Shown here: positions 11,298 to 25,144 of the stretch, in pieces
Layout of the letters: each line of letters opens with the position of its first letter
Position numbering within the stretch: the first letter of the stretch is position 1
Origin: Channa striata
Taxonomy: Eukaryota > Chordata > Actinopteri > Anabantiformes > Channidae
Direction of reading: 5' to 3'
Length of the DNA: 64,000 nt
Assembly (NCBI GenBank): GCA_033026295.1
Contig: CM065174.1
Location: 25,285,498-25,349,497, forward strand
Notes under the pieces: model-generated
The model's input: the letters and a program-made list of their open reading frames with translations, nothing else
What the model was told of the DNA's origin: nothing
Database searches by the model: none
Position numbers and translations under genes: made by a program

Positions 11298-14200
11298 GTA
11301 AGCATCTTGTTCAGTTTCTGTTTACAAATATCCTAAAAGGATCAGGGGTGCTTGGTCTTTATTTCAGATTTATTTTCTAATTGTACTTTTTTTCATTCAT
11401 TTACACTTTCAAGAGCTAAAGAAACAAACAAAAAAAAACATACATTTGAGACTTGCCTTGGATTTACAAACTATTTTAATGCTGATTTTCCTAAGGAGAA
11501 AGTAGTGTATTTTTTGATTTTATCCTTATTTGATAATTAATTTAGGTATAAGTGCCTCATAGTCGATTCGTTAAGAAGTGTACAAATATTCATGGTTCAA
11601 GTCTGCAATGTCCATGGTTTGTGTCCTGGCTTTCAGAGCTTTGTTGCATGTTTAAACCTTTACTCTGTCCTGATTTTCTGTGTATATTCTGTACACTGTC
11701 CAAAAAGTTCCTAAAACCCCAAAACACATCTTAAAAAACATAAAACCTTGAAGTACACACAAATTTAAAGGACGCCATCACTGGTTTTAAACATGCTTCA
11801 TTTGGTTTTAGTTTACCTAAAAACTCCATATAACATCATTTAAACTCCTAATGCTGAAAAACGTTTCCGGGTGATGTCATCTTGGGTTTTTCAGCTAGAA
11901 GCTAATTTTTGTTTAAAAGCATTATTGTACTTTACACCCTAAAGACATAGAAAGCTAGTTGAAAATTGGTAAAGTCACCATTTAATGGCACTGTATGGCT
12001 ACATCCTTGTTACTATAGTTGTATCCATGTTTTCTTCACTTTTTCTTGTTTCTTTTATAGCTTGGGCTAGCTTGTATTTTTTTGTTGTCCCACAAGTAAA
12101 AAAAAACACATCAGTCAGACATCTGCTCCCCTGGATAACGATTTTTTTCATTTGGAAAAGGTTGATCTTTCTATTTTTAACAAACCTCTTACTTTATGCT
12201 CAGATTTGGCAATTTCTTATATTTTGGTCAGTGAACTGTGCATGCACAATATTGAAAGTGGAATTGCAGAGACATTGTGGACACTGAAAAATATTTTTGC
12301 TTTACTGAATAAAGAAACACTAGTGGTCATCTAGTGGATTTTTCTAATTTTTGGAGAATAACAACATGACATATGTAGGTCATTTGAAAAATTAGTGGCT
12401 TAATGCTGCAGTCTGACAACTGGCTATACATGAGTAGAGAAGATTCAGTTAGCTTTAGACTCTATTGTGATATGATATTATTAACATTACGATTAATTTA
12501 GAAAATGACAGACGTTCTCCTTTAAGCTCACCCCGCTAAGGACACTTGGAAAAGTTTAAAAAAAGAAATTAGATGTTCACGAATCATGATTATACACTAA
12601 GACATCCTATAACTTAGTTAGACGTGTCATCCATCTAATATCTAAAACCACGTATTCTGTTCAGGGTCTTGGGGAGGCTGTAGCCTATCACAGTTGTCAT
12701 TGGGTGAGAGGTGGGACAGGTCACCAATCTATCTCAAGGCTCCATCCAATATCTATACCCCTTATTTTTTAAGCATCATGACGGGGACAGAAGCCAACTC
12801 AGGAACCATTGTGACACAGGTCTACCATGAACCAATGTCTAATTAAAATGTATTATTTACAATGACCGTACAGATGCTTAAGTCAACAATTACTCTTATC
12901 TAATTACTTGTGGTTAGTTCTCACAATGTTCCTTGCTTTCCTCTACATAATTCTGAGCACATACAGAACTAGTAATATGAGAGAAGGAGGTCTGCAGTGT
13001 TCTACAGCATAGTTGTGATGAGATATCTGGCATTTTATGATCGTAATATTTTGATTTGGCATGCACAGTAGGCTATCCCTTCAGAATTGTAATCTGCATG
13101 GCTTTTTAAATTCATTAAAATCAGCTTAAAGTATCAAGAAGCCACCTTCACTTGTCCTAAAAGGCTTGACTGGAAACAATGGGAAGTAGGCCTTTCCCTT
13201 TATGTCTCAATCTGGTATTTGTGGAATCCACTTTGGAACAAATAGGCCACTTCCTGACCTTTCCCCCCTGAGATTCTCTAATAGAGGAAGAGGAATGAGG
13301 CTCTGAAGCAACTTGATGTTTGTGTATTTGACATATGTTATTTATTCATGTCCCAATACCAAGTTGTGGTTTAATGTCGTATAAATCTTGAAAATAGTAA
13401 TATGACTGTGTTGCAGGTACTAGGTTTGTCATAAACTAAATCTATAGCACAATATAGTGTCCAAAAAGTGAAGGGGTCTGAGTACTTATTTAAGGAAACT
13501 GCATCTTTAAGTACCAGAGGTTTAAACATTGGCTACCACATCATTTTGTGGAAGCCAGACTGAAATGGGCTTCTTTTATATATTTTCTTTTCTTTATTTG
13601 CTTCTTTTTAACAAAAAAATTCACACTGACTGGCTCTTACCACTTAATTGATTTTACGATAGTGATAATGAGTAGAACTGTGGTTCTAACAGATCTATTT
13701 AGGACCAGCATAAGGATCTTTTATGGAGTTGTAGCAGTGACACATTGTCCTGAAGGTTGCACTTTTTCTGATAAATGTGTTGGCAGTTCTCTGCTTTGTT
13801 ATATCACTTATGTAAGTTAGTAGACATTTTAAAAGGTGAATGTAATTGTTTTTGTTTTTTTGAGTCTTCACCAGATCACAAAAGCATAAAGTAGCCTCTT
13901 TATTTACACCTTATTGTTCATTATTATCCTGTGCTAATGTTATCTTGTACTTTGTCCCACAATATTTATCACAACAGTAGACACATGTATCACAGATGTT
14001 AATTTAGCAGTAGTGCGTTTCTGCCTTCTCTGTTCGTCTTCTCTGTTTCTGGAAAAGACTCCTTCTGCCCATAGCAGTGAGTCATATTCCGCTTTTGTGA
14101 TAAACAGGATAAAGACTGTTTACTGTAATTGTGAATGAATCGGGATACATCCTGTGAACTGGTTATATACTGTGTATTGTCATGCTGGTTCAGAAGAAAT

Positions 14201-17200
14201 GCATTTTAAGATGAACAGCAATTTAACACCATTCACTTCACCCCACTACCTGCAAACAGTGACCCTTTTCAAATGTTTGTGGTTTTTGGTTTGTTGCTCT
14301 CATGAATGACACTAGAACAACACATAGCTTAGTTTGACATGCCATCCATACATTATCTGTAACCACTTATCCTGTTTGGTGTCGTTGGGAGCCTGTCACA
14401 GATGTCATTGGCTGAGAAAGTTGATCTTCTTCTTCTTCTTCTTCTTCACCCTGGAAAGGTCACCAGTCTATATTTACATTATTTACATTATACAGTTAAA
14501 AACAGTTGAAGTAGTTAGGCGTGATGTGAATTTTCCTTGCCATCTGACTCCATCTTGTGGTCCAACAGCAGGAAAGTAACACTGAAGCAGAAATCTGTGG
14601 GTGGTTGGTGATTTCTGCCTATAGTGGAACAACACTTCTACTGTAAGTGTAGTTAATAATGACAACCAGTCGCTATGATTATGTATGTTACTGTTTTTGA
14701 CTGTGAAAGTGCTGTTGCAATGCTCAGATTAACTATTTAATTTTGTGTAGACTTTCACAATAAAATTCATACTGTATATTGATATCGATTGTCAATTTAA
14801 AACTGAATGAATTGAGTGGATTAGGGCTTAGTGAGTAAAATTTTAGACTGGAAGAAAGGATCCTATTGCTTTTCTAAAGCAGTCTTCACAGCACGAGAAA
14901 AACACTTTTATTTTGTTCTTATCTTGATGTATATTAGAGTTTTTCCTCTCAGAAGCAATTTTGACACAGATGTCTCGATCAGTTTTCTTGCCCCTTCCAC
15001 CCAAACCCTAGTGGTTGTTTTTCTGGGAAAAAAAAATGTTCTAAATAGGATCTACTTCTCATCCAAGTAGTGTGTGTGTTTATTTTCACCTGTGTAATAG
15101 TTTTGTTAATTCTGTAGCATTACATCGTAGCTTGTCTGGAAATTTACACAGCACTGGTGAAACTAATTAAAACTAAGCAGAACACTGAATATGAATATTA
15201 TTGGAACCAATTTAAAAATGTAAAACTGTAATAGTCTTGCTTCCCACACACATTGCATATTGTCTTATTATTTTTTAGTACACAGTGAAGCTACAATTTT
15301 GAATTTTTACTGCAGTCACACCATTTACTAAGTTCTTGCATTAGCTATGCATGTTACCTCATGCATAACTAATGCAGGAATGGAGGCAGCAGTGGGCAGC
15401 CACAAGCGGCACCCTGGGATCTAGTGCTGAATTTGTTGTTTCAGGACACAGTTGGTGTTTGAACTGTACTTTTACAAGGTGATAATTCTACTATGTGATC
15501 ATGTTTTTGTTTAATTTGTTATAAGATTACTTTGTGGGGGAGTCAATAAGCACACTTAAGGCAGGAAGCCTTTAAGAGTCCTACAGCAGGAAGCTGATAA
15601 GCATTGGATTTTGGGAAGCTGTGATTGTGGGAGCCCCTGTGCAAGCAAGTGAAGCCCTCACATTTTGTTAGAACCTTTTGTTTTGTTCTAAACTTTTTGA
15701 TCAACTCCAGAAGTGCCTTGATGCACCATTATGCCAGCTTTTAAGTATATTTTAGTACTGGTGATCTACAAGGTAAGCTTTTGTACACTATATACTGTTA
15801 GTTGCAGTTGTCTACTCACTCACTTATACCGAAATGTGTGTTCGTGCACACAAGCAGCTGAAATGACAGCAACTGCAGAAACATGTGTTATTGAACCGTG
15901 ACAGTGGTGGGTCAGTGGGGGGGCAAATGGCAGGCCTGTTCAGACTGAAGAGCAAAGACACCTATTTTTAACCCGCTCAACACCCTCCTATCACAACAGC
16001 TGTCCCACTGTCAGGAATAGCCGGCCTACCGGAACACTTCTCCTCTTCTCAGCGCTGCTGTCTTACTTGGCACTTGCTTAGATCTCCTTGACTTCTCCCG
16101 TTTTTTTTTATTTAATTGGCAACATAAAGGGACTATCTGTATACTGGGGTTGTGGAATTACTTCATTAACAGGTAAAAAAAAAACTAACTGACAACTTTT
16201 TATGTGAGGTAGGGTGTGGGGCCTGAACATTAAACTGCTGATGATGCTATTTTTAGACTATAGCTGAATGAAAAACTTAAGTGATTTTCGATCTCAAATT
16301 TTCATTTTACAATAGTGAATTATGTGCATTATACCAGTAATTTTTGGTGTTGTGAGGAGGTTGTTCTTGATACATGCTTAGCAGGAGTACATATTCTGAT
16401 GTATGAGCTGGTGGAAAATGTAGTTGGGGAGATCTTTTTTCCTACTTTCTCTCAGTTTAAATGTAACTTTCATTTTTTTACTTTTATTTGGAAGCCTTTT
16501 ATTGAGTATATATTACTTTGAAATTAAATATTTTTGTTTTTAATTAGAATTTTTGTTTTTCATTAGATCACATTTAGCTATCGTACAGTTGGATGATGAA
16601 TCATCAGTTTTATCTTCTTTTTATATTCTCAAAATTAAGATTTAATTCAAATTCATAAAACTGTTGGTATTATGTAGTACAGTGCTAAGTTTTTTTTTGA
16701 ACCACTAATTTTTTTTCCTTCATTAGATTATGCAGATTTTTCTCTTGTATAAAATATCATACATAATCAATGTTTTGGAGTGATTGCCTTGCGTCTTCTT
16801 TTTTTCCCCTTCTTTTTTGTGTGGATATTTGTATTATATATGACCATATGTCAACACTTGTTCCAGATAAAACGTACAGTGATTGCTTATTCTTAATTTT
16901 GCTATGTAGCCAATAAGAGTGTACACCATATCCTAATTAATTTCTAATGCTGCTTTTACACATGCACTGCAACCCTTAACTTGTCTGTACAAGACCCAGA
17001 CGTGCTGCATGTGTGAACACAAATATGTGAGTCAGACAGTCCTGTCTTTATTCTGTGAAGCCTGTACAAATTCCTGGTAATATCAGTGTGAGTGGATATA
17101 GCTACACACTGTCCACAGGATTTATAGTGAACAGAGTTTTTCGTTGTTATTGTCACAGTTGTTTTGTACGTTGACTGATATGGGTCTACTCTGACCAGAT

Positions 17201-20200
17201 AGAAAAATAGAATGAAATCAAGCTGAGTTTTTTTCAATGTGACAAAACATCTACAGCAAACAATGTGCTGCTGTGTGTTACATGCATAAATCAACACGTG
17301 AAAAGTAATTGACATTCTAAATTACACTACCTAAGCCACAACTTTGGCTCAGGAACGAGGAAGAGCAGTTGTCCACCATTTCCAGGATTGTCAGTTCAAA
17401 TCCTGACTCTACCTGTCACATGTCAAAATGTCCTTAAGCAAGACACTGAACCCAACTGCAGTAAGTGCAGCCCAGCTGCATGACAGCTCACCCTCTAAGG
17501 GAGTGCATGATTGTTTGAATCGGTGAATGAGAAGCATTGTAAAGTGCTTCGGCTACCAATAAGCTACAAAAGTGCTATATAAATGCACCATTTAGTATTT
17601 GTTTAGTGGTTACTCACATGACAAGTTAACTGTTGGGCCTTGATTAGATTCATAGTGGGATTCCTACATGAATAAAAAATCTGCTTGGATGAGTAGCGAA
17701 ATTTTTCTAGCCATGAGGGAAGAAGTCCAAATGTCATGATTACATTAAATATTTATTTATCTATTTACGCATTTTATTTATTGGTTGGCTTGTGTTTTCT
17801 TCTCTGTTTTACAGTACTGTATTTTAATGGTACATTTTGTATTTAGATTGGGTAGCTCAATTATTTTATTGATATATTAGTTTTAAATTGGTTGCTAGAT
17901 TTTTATTTCCTTTTAGTATCTCAAGCATTTATTTGTAGCTCTAGAGACTATTGTATTTAATTATATCTCTACATTTTTAATGATATAAATCCTTAATTTT
18001 ACTGTAAAGCATTTGACCAACCTTGGTTGTTGGAAAATTCTATATAAATAAACTATGATTTGATTAAACTTTCAGATACTGGGTGTGACTGTGCATGCAC
18101 ACAGCCCTCTCAGCAGGGCCTTGCAGTAGATAAGATATGACCAGTCCCTGCAAGGGGTGTGGGGTTTGCATGTTAAACAAAGGTTGGTTCTGATTTTTCT
18201 GATTGTGTAGAGGGCAAATCTTCATGCTTTAGATATAGAGGACATAGGATCAAAATTGATTATATGTTGCATAGAAGTTTTGGTTAGGAGAACAGAGAGA
18301 CATCTTTCTTGGGGAGGAGTCAGGAAAAGAATAGGAGCAAGAGTTAGAAACTTGGCCCTGCCAAGATACCTTGAAGCCTTATCTAGTAAGGTCAGTGCTG
18401 TGAACCTAGCTTTTCTTATTCTATATAATTCTTGTCAGTTCTTGTAGAATAGAGATGTCATAATCCAATACTATAGGTATTAGGGCTTATCCAGGCATGT
18501 TTTAAAAGATTGGAATCAGCAAAAAATAAAGGAGACCCAGTGCAGATCCCTGTTTGATTATATTTTGCTATATCTGGGCATTATTTCGATGGTTCTGAAA
18601 CACAAAGATTTGGTACTAAATGTGACATATTCAACAATATATGCATTATTTAAATGCTCACTCTCTCTAATTGATGTCCTGTAAATGTTTTAAGCTGCAA
18701 AACATAATTTTACACATGAAAAGTAGATTGTTTATTTTATTTATTTTTTTAATGGGCTTACATTTTCCATCTTGGCCAAGCAAGGTGGATATCGGGCAAG
18801 TAAAACACCACAAGAGTCCTCCTGTGGCTGTCCAGCCACCAGCTACTTTTCAGTGTGCTTGAAATGTTAATTTAATGAAAAAAAGTCTAAAATGACTGCG
18901 GCCCCCTTTTCGCTCTGCCAACGAACAGCGTTTGGGGGGGGGTCCTATCACAACGCAAAATATACTGGAATAAAAATCTTCAGCTCAGCGATCCTCCGGT
19001 AGTGGAATGAGCTCCAGAAATTTAAGCTTAAAAAGAAATTTGCACTTTCATCTCATGAAACAAAAAATTCTCATAGCGCTATTTTCTCCTTGACTTAGAT
19101 TTTTGCTTTCCTTGTACTTTACTTGTAAGTCACTTTGAATGAAAGTGTTTATGTAGGGGGGATGTTCTGTACAGCATTCCTGTACAGAAAATCCCCCAAA
19201 TCAGTAGGTTACTACTAATATAAGCTCAAGAAAAACATGCGTAGTGAGGTCATTTTTGAGACAATTGTAGACAGACATTATTTTGAGAATTTAATCATTA
19301 AAGAAGCTGCAGCATTATATAAAATGAGTAATTTCGGGTATGGTCACAGTTTCTTTTAAGACGATCTAAAGCACACAACTGCAGCATTAGTGAAAGTGGT
19401 TGTGAAGTGGGCTTGACGTTTACTTTTTTTGCTCACCACCTACTGGGACTAGAGGTTTTTCTAAGCTAATATCCACTCAGCATTTTTACTGTTTCTTTTT
19501 TAAAATTATATTCTAGGATTTAGGCAAATTATTTATTACGTTTACTAAAATTGTATTTACAACATTTTAAATGCAAAAGACACCTGCACCCACCAAAATT
19601 AACATTAAACAGTCTGCACTTATGCAACACTTTTCTACATTATTGGTGCCCAAAGAGCTTTACCCTGCTTCTAGTTCAGGCATTCACACTTACAGTCTCA
19701 CACAGACACACACACGCACACACACACACACACAGACTAAACTAAGTTGGGATTCAGCATCTTGATGTGATGACTGCTCTAACTCGAGTCACATTGGCTC
19801 CAACTATGTATTGATATTTAGTAATTATAGTAACAGAAATTTGAGACACTCTCATTAGGGACTTTATTGCATGTCAGTGCTGATGAACCTTAGTTCATGT
19901 ACAAGTTCTTATTATATTTTATAGATATCTTTTGCGTTACATTTGTATTTTATTATTTCAGACATCAAGATTTTTTTACTAACTAATAATATGGAATTGA
20001 TTGAAATGATTATATATAAAATTTCGGATTATTCTGTTAAAAAATGTAAAGGTAACATTTCAAAATAACTCATGAACCTAATATTAACAACTATGAGAAG
20101 GCTATAAAGACAATGAAAATTCCATCCTGTTACCTAAATATTCTAATTTCTATTCCTGTATTCTCACCACTCTTCCCTTCTTAGCTTCACTCTTCATCCT

Positions 20201-23200
20201 TATGCTCTCATCTCATCCATTGTGGTCCATGACAGATGATCAGCCAACATGGCATTTTCATCTCGCTATTCCTTCTGGGAACAAAAGGGAAGTCCTACTC
20301 CAACATTTTCTAAAGCACTGCATGATTTTACACCATTTTACACTATTTAATGTGTGACTTATGTACAGGGCTTGAATTTAACTTTTTTTTTGGAGAAGAT
20401 AAACCTTTATTTATCCCACAGTGGGGAAATTTCACATGTTACAGCAGCAGAAAAAAATGTGCCAATGTACAGCACAAATGTCTGTACATAATGAAAATGC
20501 TAATACAATAAACAAGCAAACAATTGCACTAGAGTTCATGTTATTGCACAGTGCTAAAATCAGTAGTAGGAATGTATATTATATCAGATATTGGTTCACT
20601 GGGAGCTAGAGATGGGAAATACAAATCTTTTGACTGACTCAGTTCTTTAACTCTCGAACAGTAAATTGAACGAATCATTTTGAGTCATTTCGTTCAACTT
20701 ACACCATGTGACGCTGTAGCCCTCTTGTGGGCGTTGTAAAAAGGGCCGTGGCTCTCAAACACTATATACTGAAGAAGACCTGGTTTGCCTCAGCTGACAA
20801 ATAATAATACGCAAAATGCCACAAGCAATTCAAACCATGTGAAAACCTAGCAAAGCAAATACACACCACAATAAAGTGGCTTGTGTCCTATGTCCTCCCT
20901 GCCATTGTTGTTTAACAGCGCGACAGTGACTTGGTGGCTATCAAGTGACAAATGAACGAAAGAACGATCCGTATGAACGACTAGTGAGAGAACTGTAGTA
21001 CTTGCTGTTTGCCATGGAGCGGCCTGGCTGTCACGTGACAAATGAACGAAAGAACGTTCCGTAAAGATCCATAACGATCCGTATGAACAACTTGTCAGAG
21101 AACTGTAGTACTTTCTGTTCACCACGGAGCTGTGACGTGACAAAAGAATGAGGACCCGACGACAGATACACAGCTCAGTCAGTCGTGAACAAATCATTTC
21201 TGTTTCCTGTCCTGCTGACTGAGCTTTTGCAGCTGCTGCCATGTGGCGAGAGAAGGTACTGTAGGAAAATAAACGAATCATTCATTGAGAGGACGCATTA
21301 CTCCGAAGTCATATGCAAGATTTGTTCACATTGAACGAATCACTCACGAACGACACAGCACTACTGGGAGCAGCTCTGGTTATAAAGTCTGACAGCATCA
21401 GGGAATAAAGACCTATATTGCTCCTTCAGGCACTTAGGATGTAACAGTCTGTCACTGAAGGGGCTGCATCATACATGGGAGACACTGAACCCCCACTTAG
21501 TTAGTCCCGGTGAGTGTTGACCAGCTGCATCTCCCCATCGGTGTATGAGTGTGTGTGTGATTGTGAGTGTGAATGGGTAAAAGCAGCGTAAAGTGCTTCG
21601 AGTACCAACAGGTAGAAAAGTGCTGTATAAGTGCAGACCATTTATCATTTACTTTCCCAATGACAATGGATGGGATTGCTGGCCTGTAATGTTCTGTATC
21701 TCTCCTAAATCCTACCTTTCACTCTCCCAGATGACAATGATGAAATAGCTTGTTTTAGTGGCTTAATGAATGAACCATTCTCCACCATAGAGTACACCAT
21801 TCTACTAGATATTCCCTGTGCTTGTCTAAAAAAACAACCCAAGTATATCATCAGTTTTAGTAGAACCTGCTTTTAGTCTGCACTGCATTTATAAATCAAT
21901 CGCAGTGAAACTACAGTGTAAATTCATTCCCTCTGATTAACATATTGCGATTTATAATTGTTTTATAATATAATTTATAATGGGATTTTTGAAATTCATA
22001 TAGAAACACTTGGAATACACAGTAAATACAAAGCACACCATAAATAAACACTACAGAAGCTAAAATGTCGGTGTGTATGTATTTCAAATTTATTGATCTC
22101 ATTTTTACATTGTACAATTATATTTTATTTTTAGTCTTATTTGGCTCTGTTTTAGGGAACAGCAGTTTAATGCCTACATTGACTGCCTGCCTTAAGAGAA
22201 ATAACCCACTTCCAAATGTAGCCTGATTCTAGCTTTATATTTGCATGCTCTCATTAACTTTTTACATGAAAATATGTGGAATGTAAGGGAATTTTTGTTG
22301 TTTTCCCCAAATTGTCCCAGATCCCTATTTATTTCTCTTAAATGTCCCTAATTATGAGCCCTACTTTTGTACCATTTCAGCCTTTAGTCATTGCATTGCA
22401 CTCAGAAGTGCAAAAATTCTTCTTTTGCAAAGATGGCTGACAGGAACTTTGCATGTCTTGAAGTTTGCATGGTGTGTGATGGATGGGAGCTCCAGTGTTA
22501 CAGCTTTGATTTGATTTTACTTTTTTATCAACGCATTTAGATCAAAGAAGAGAACAAGCCATGCAAGAAAATTGTAAGTAAATATAGTCTTTTGATATAT
22601 CCTGTTAGAGCTGCCTTATGTGTGTTAGGACTCAAGCAAGCTCTTTGGATTTATCTAGTTTTTCTTCAACATTCAGTTAAACCTTATTAGTCCCATTTCT
22701 GCAATAGGCACTGTATCCAGTATCTTACAGTATCATGCAGTGTGAGGTTTGATCATCAGTATAATGGTCCATAATTTTTTGGGTTCATTTGTGAATAAGT
22801 AATATTCCCATGTTATCCAAGTTCTCTTAAACACTTTATGTCACTTACTATCTATTTACAGTTGGTTTAAATTGTGTCATTGGGTATTGGATTAGAAGTG
22901 AACAAACAACTTTAAATACAAAACAGCCACCAAGACAGGTTGTGATCTGATTACTCAGACCACTTGCCAAGGTGACAGCACAACTTTAGTGTACATGTTC
23001 ATGTGTTCCGAAAGGTCCCTATAGCAGGAAAATATGTCATTATTGTAAGACATGGTGGTTGTTTTGATGATAGATCACAGCTGGTTTGATTCACTGTGCT
23101 CTATAATGTAGGATGCTTGAAGAAGTTGAGAATTTTAAAAAGTGCTTGTGTCATTTTATTTATTAATCTGAAAGAAACTGAATATTTTAATGTAGTATCA

Positions 23201-25092
23201 ATCAAGTCTGATAAACCTGTGTCTTTGGTTTAAAAGTTGTTTTATTTCTCACTGCTCTTTTAGTAAAAATATTCAGCTCAATGTAACAATCTAAAAATTA
23301 TTAAATGGATCTTATACCTTTAATAAAAATTCCCTTTTTTTTTAGACCTCTTCTCTTTCTTGTTTGAGTAGGCACACAGCGATGGGCTGCCCAACCGGGC
23401 CAAATCAGTGCCAGCCCTAGATCCTGGCAGGGGGTCATTTCGGGCAAAAAGTCCTCCATCAGTTTCCTTTATGGAGTCAGTTGCCCAGGTCAGGAGTTCC
23501 TTTCCACCTAAAGGCAGGATGCCTATTAAAGTGCCAGAGACCTTTAAAAGCTCTGGGTCATCAATAAAGATGGCAGAGCAATTTCTGAGTCCTGAACCAC
23601 CGGAAGGTCCTCTGAGCCCGGAGCCTATTGTGAACACTGAACAAAAACAAAGTGGCTTAATGGTCAGTCGTACAGAAAATTGTAATATCAATCCATACAC
23701 CAGCACCGACCAGGAGCATACTACAGATGAGCAGAGTCAGACACATAATAAAGTAATCAAGATGGTTTGTCGTGTTGCCAGTAAGGTCCTACCCACAGAA
23801 GAGCATGAAATTACTGGGCTATCAAAAACATCAAACAGTGCTCCTGAAATAGCCAAGTCTGTTCCTCAACCAGTAAAAGTTGTCCCAATAACACCTTCAG
23901 TGTGTAAAACTCCCGTAATGCCAGTGTTCTCCTTTAAACATGACATCATCAAAACAGAAGCAAGGAACAGCATTTCACAAGAATTGACAGGCCTTATGGT
24001 CAGGGGCAGATCAAAGGAACCTCTTATTCAGATACCCAAAGTTGAAAGACCAGAGAAAATAGAGTTGGACAAGGAGAGTGAGAAGAAAGTTCAAACATTT
24101 GAGTGGGATGGGTCAAATAAGACGCACAGAAAGAATATAACCTCCCCACATCCACAGGAGGCTGCTCTAAAACCAACAAACTCTAGCCTGGCTACACAAG
24201 GAGCCAAATCTTTTGCGCTTGCTGTAAACCCAGCCAACATGCCTCATCCCAGGCCTTCATCATTTCCACCAGTTGTTGGCTTAATCCCAGCACACATGCC
24301 TTTATTCTTGTCAGAAACCTGTGGATTTATATCTGAACCCAGGACTGCCACAAAAACCATCCCGCACAATAATGCTGGTACTCTAACAGGCAAGAAATCG
24401 TCTTCCCTTTCTCTCCCATCACATTTTATATCAGTTCCTAAACCTCATCTGCTTGAAATTCCTATGAGCCCTGAGCCTCTCTGTTCCAGTCCTGGTCCAC
24501 TGTCTCCATCTGCAGTTTCCACTGAACAACCTATTATCATTCAGCTTGAGGTATAGTACAGTGTGCATACTCTGCATGTCTGGTCAATATTTTTGATATT
24601 TATGTGGGAACTGCATGGCCATTTGAATTGCATGTTTGAAAAACAGACCCAACATATGTGTGTAACATCAGCATGGCACAGTTCTGTTCACTTGGTACCT
24701 ATTAAAAGCAAGCTGAGAAACATAAAAGGAGCTTCAAATAATAACTAAGAAAATGTTTTCTTTTGAGACACCAGTGGCAGTGCTAGCCATCCAACACTTC
24801 TTGTGTTGGTCTAAAACAAGAAAGTGTTTCAGCGTTGTTGTGTGTTGGAAAATTGAAATACAAAGCTTTAACAACAGTGAGGCCTCTCTGGGTATTATAC
24901 TTTGTTTCTGTGCACAGTACAGTATCTGAAATATGATGCTAGTTTCTATCACTCTACCATTTACATAATTTTTTGGAGGAGGCATTTGTAAATTGTTAAT
25001 ATACAAAAAATACCATATAATAATCCCATTTCTATATTAAGAGTGTGTCTGCCATGATAAATATGACACCTATTGAGTGGTTTTACACTAAC

Positions 25093-25144
<52 letters not shown>

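Larger units (their letters stand above)
11298..17334 (+). other. myo18a intron 2, first part
   Basis: Start of the long intron after the PDZ exon. I recognise two copies of a teleost repeat with core CCTGTTCAGGGTCTTGGGGAGG-like sequence at about 12625-12800 and 14335-14480. The second carries a (CTT)n run at 14427-14447. The remaining open frames (for example 16956-17315 minus) have no family resemblance. Confidence 0.5.

Noticed and set aside
16956..17315. 119-residue minus-strand frame in intron 2
   Set aside because: It is composed of Thr/Cys/His-rich low-information sequence with no domain and no splice or start context.
23320..23706. 128-residue minus-strand open frame
   Set aside because: It is antisense to the myo18a cassette exon, with no recognisable domain. 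It is a shadow of the plus-strand coding sequence.
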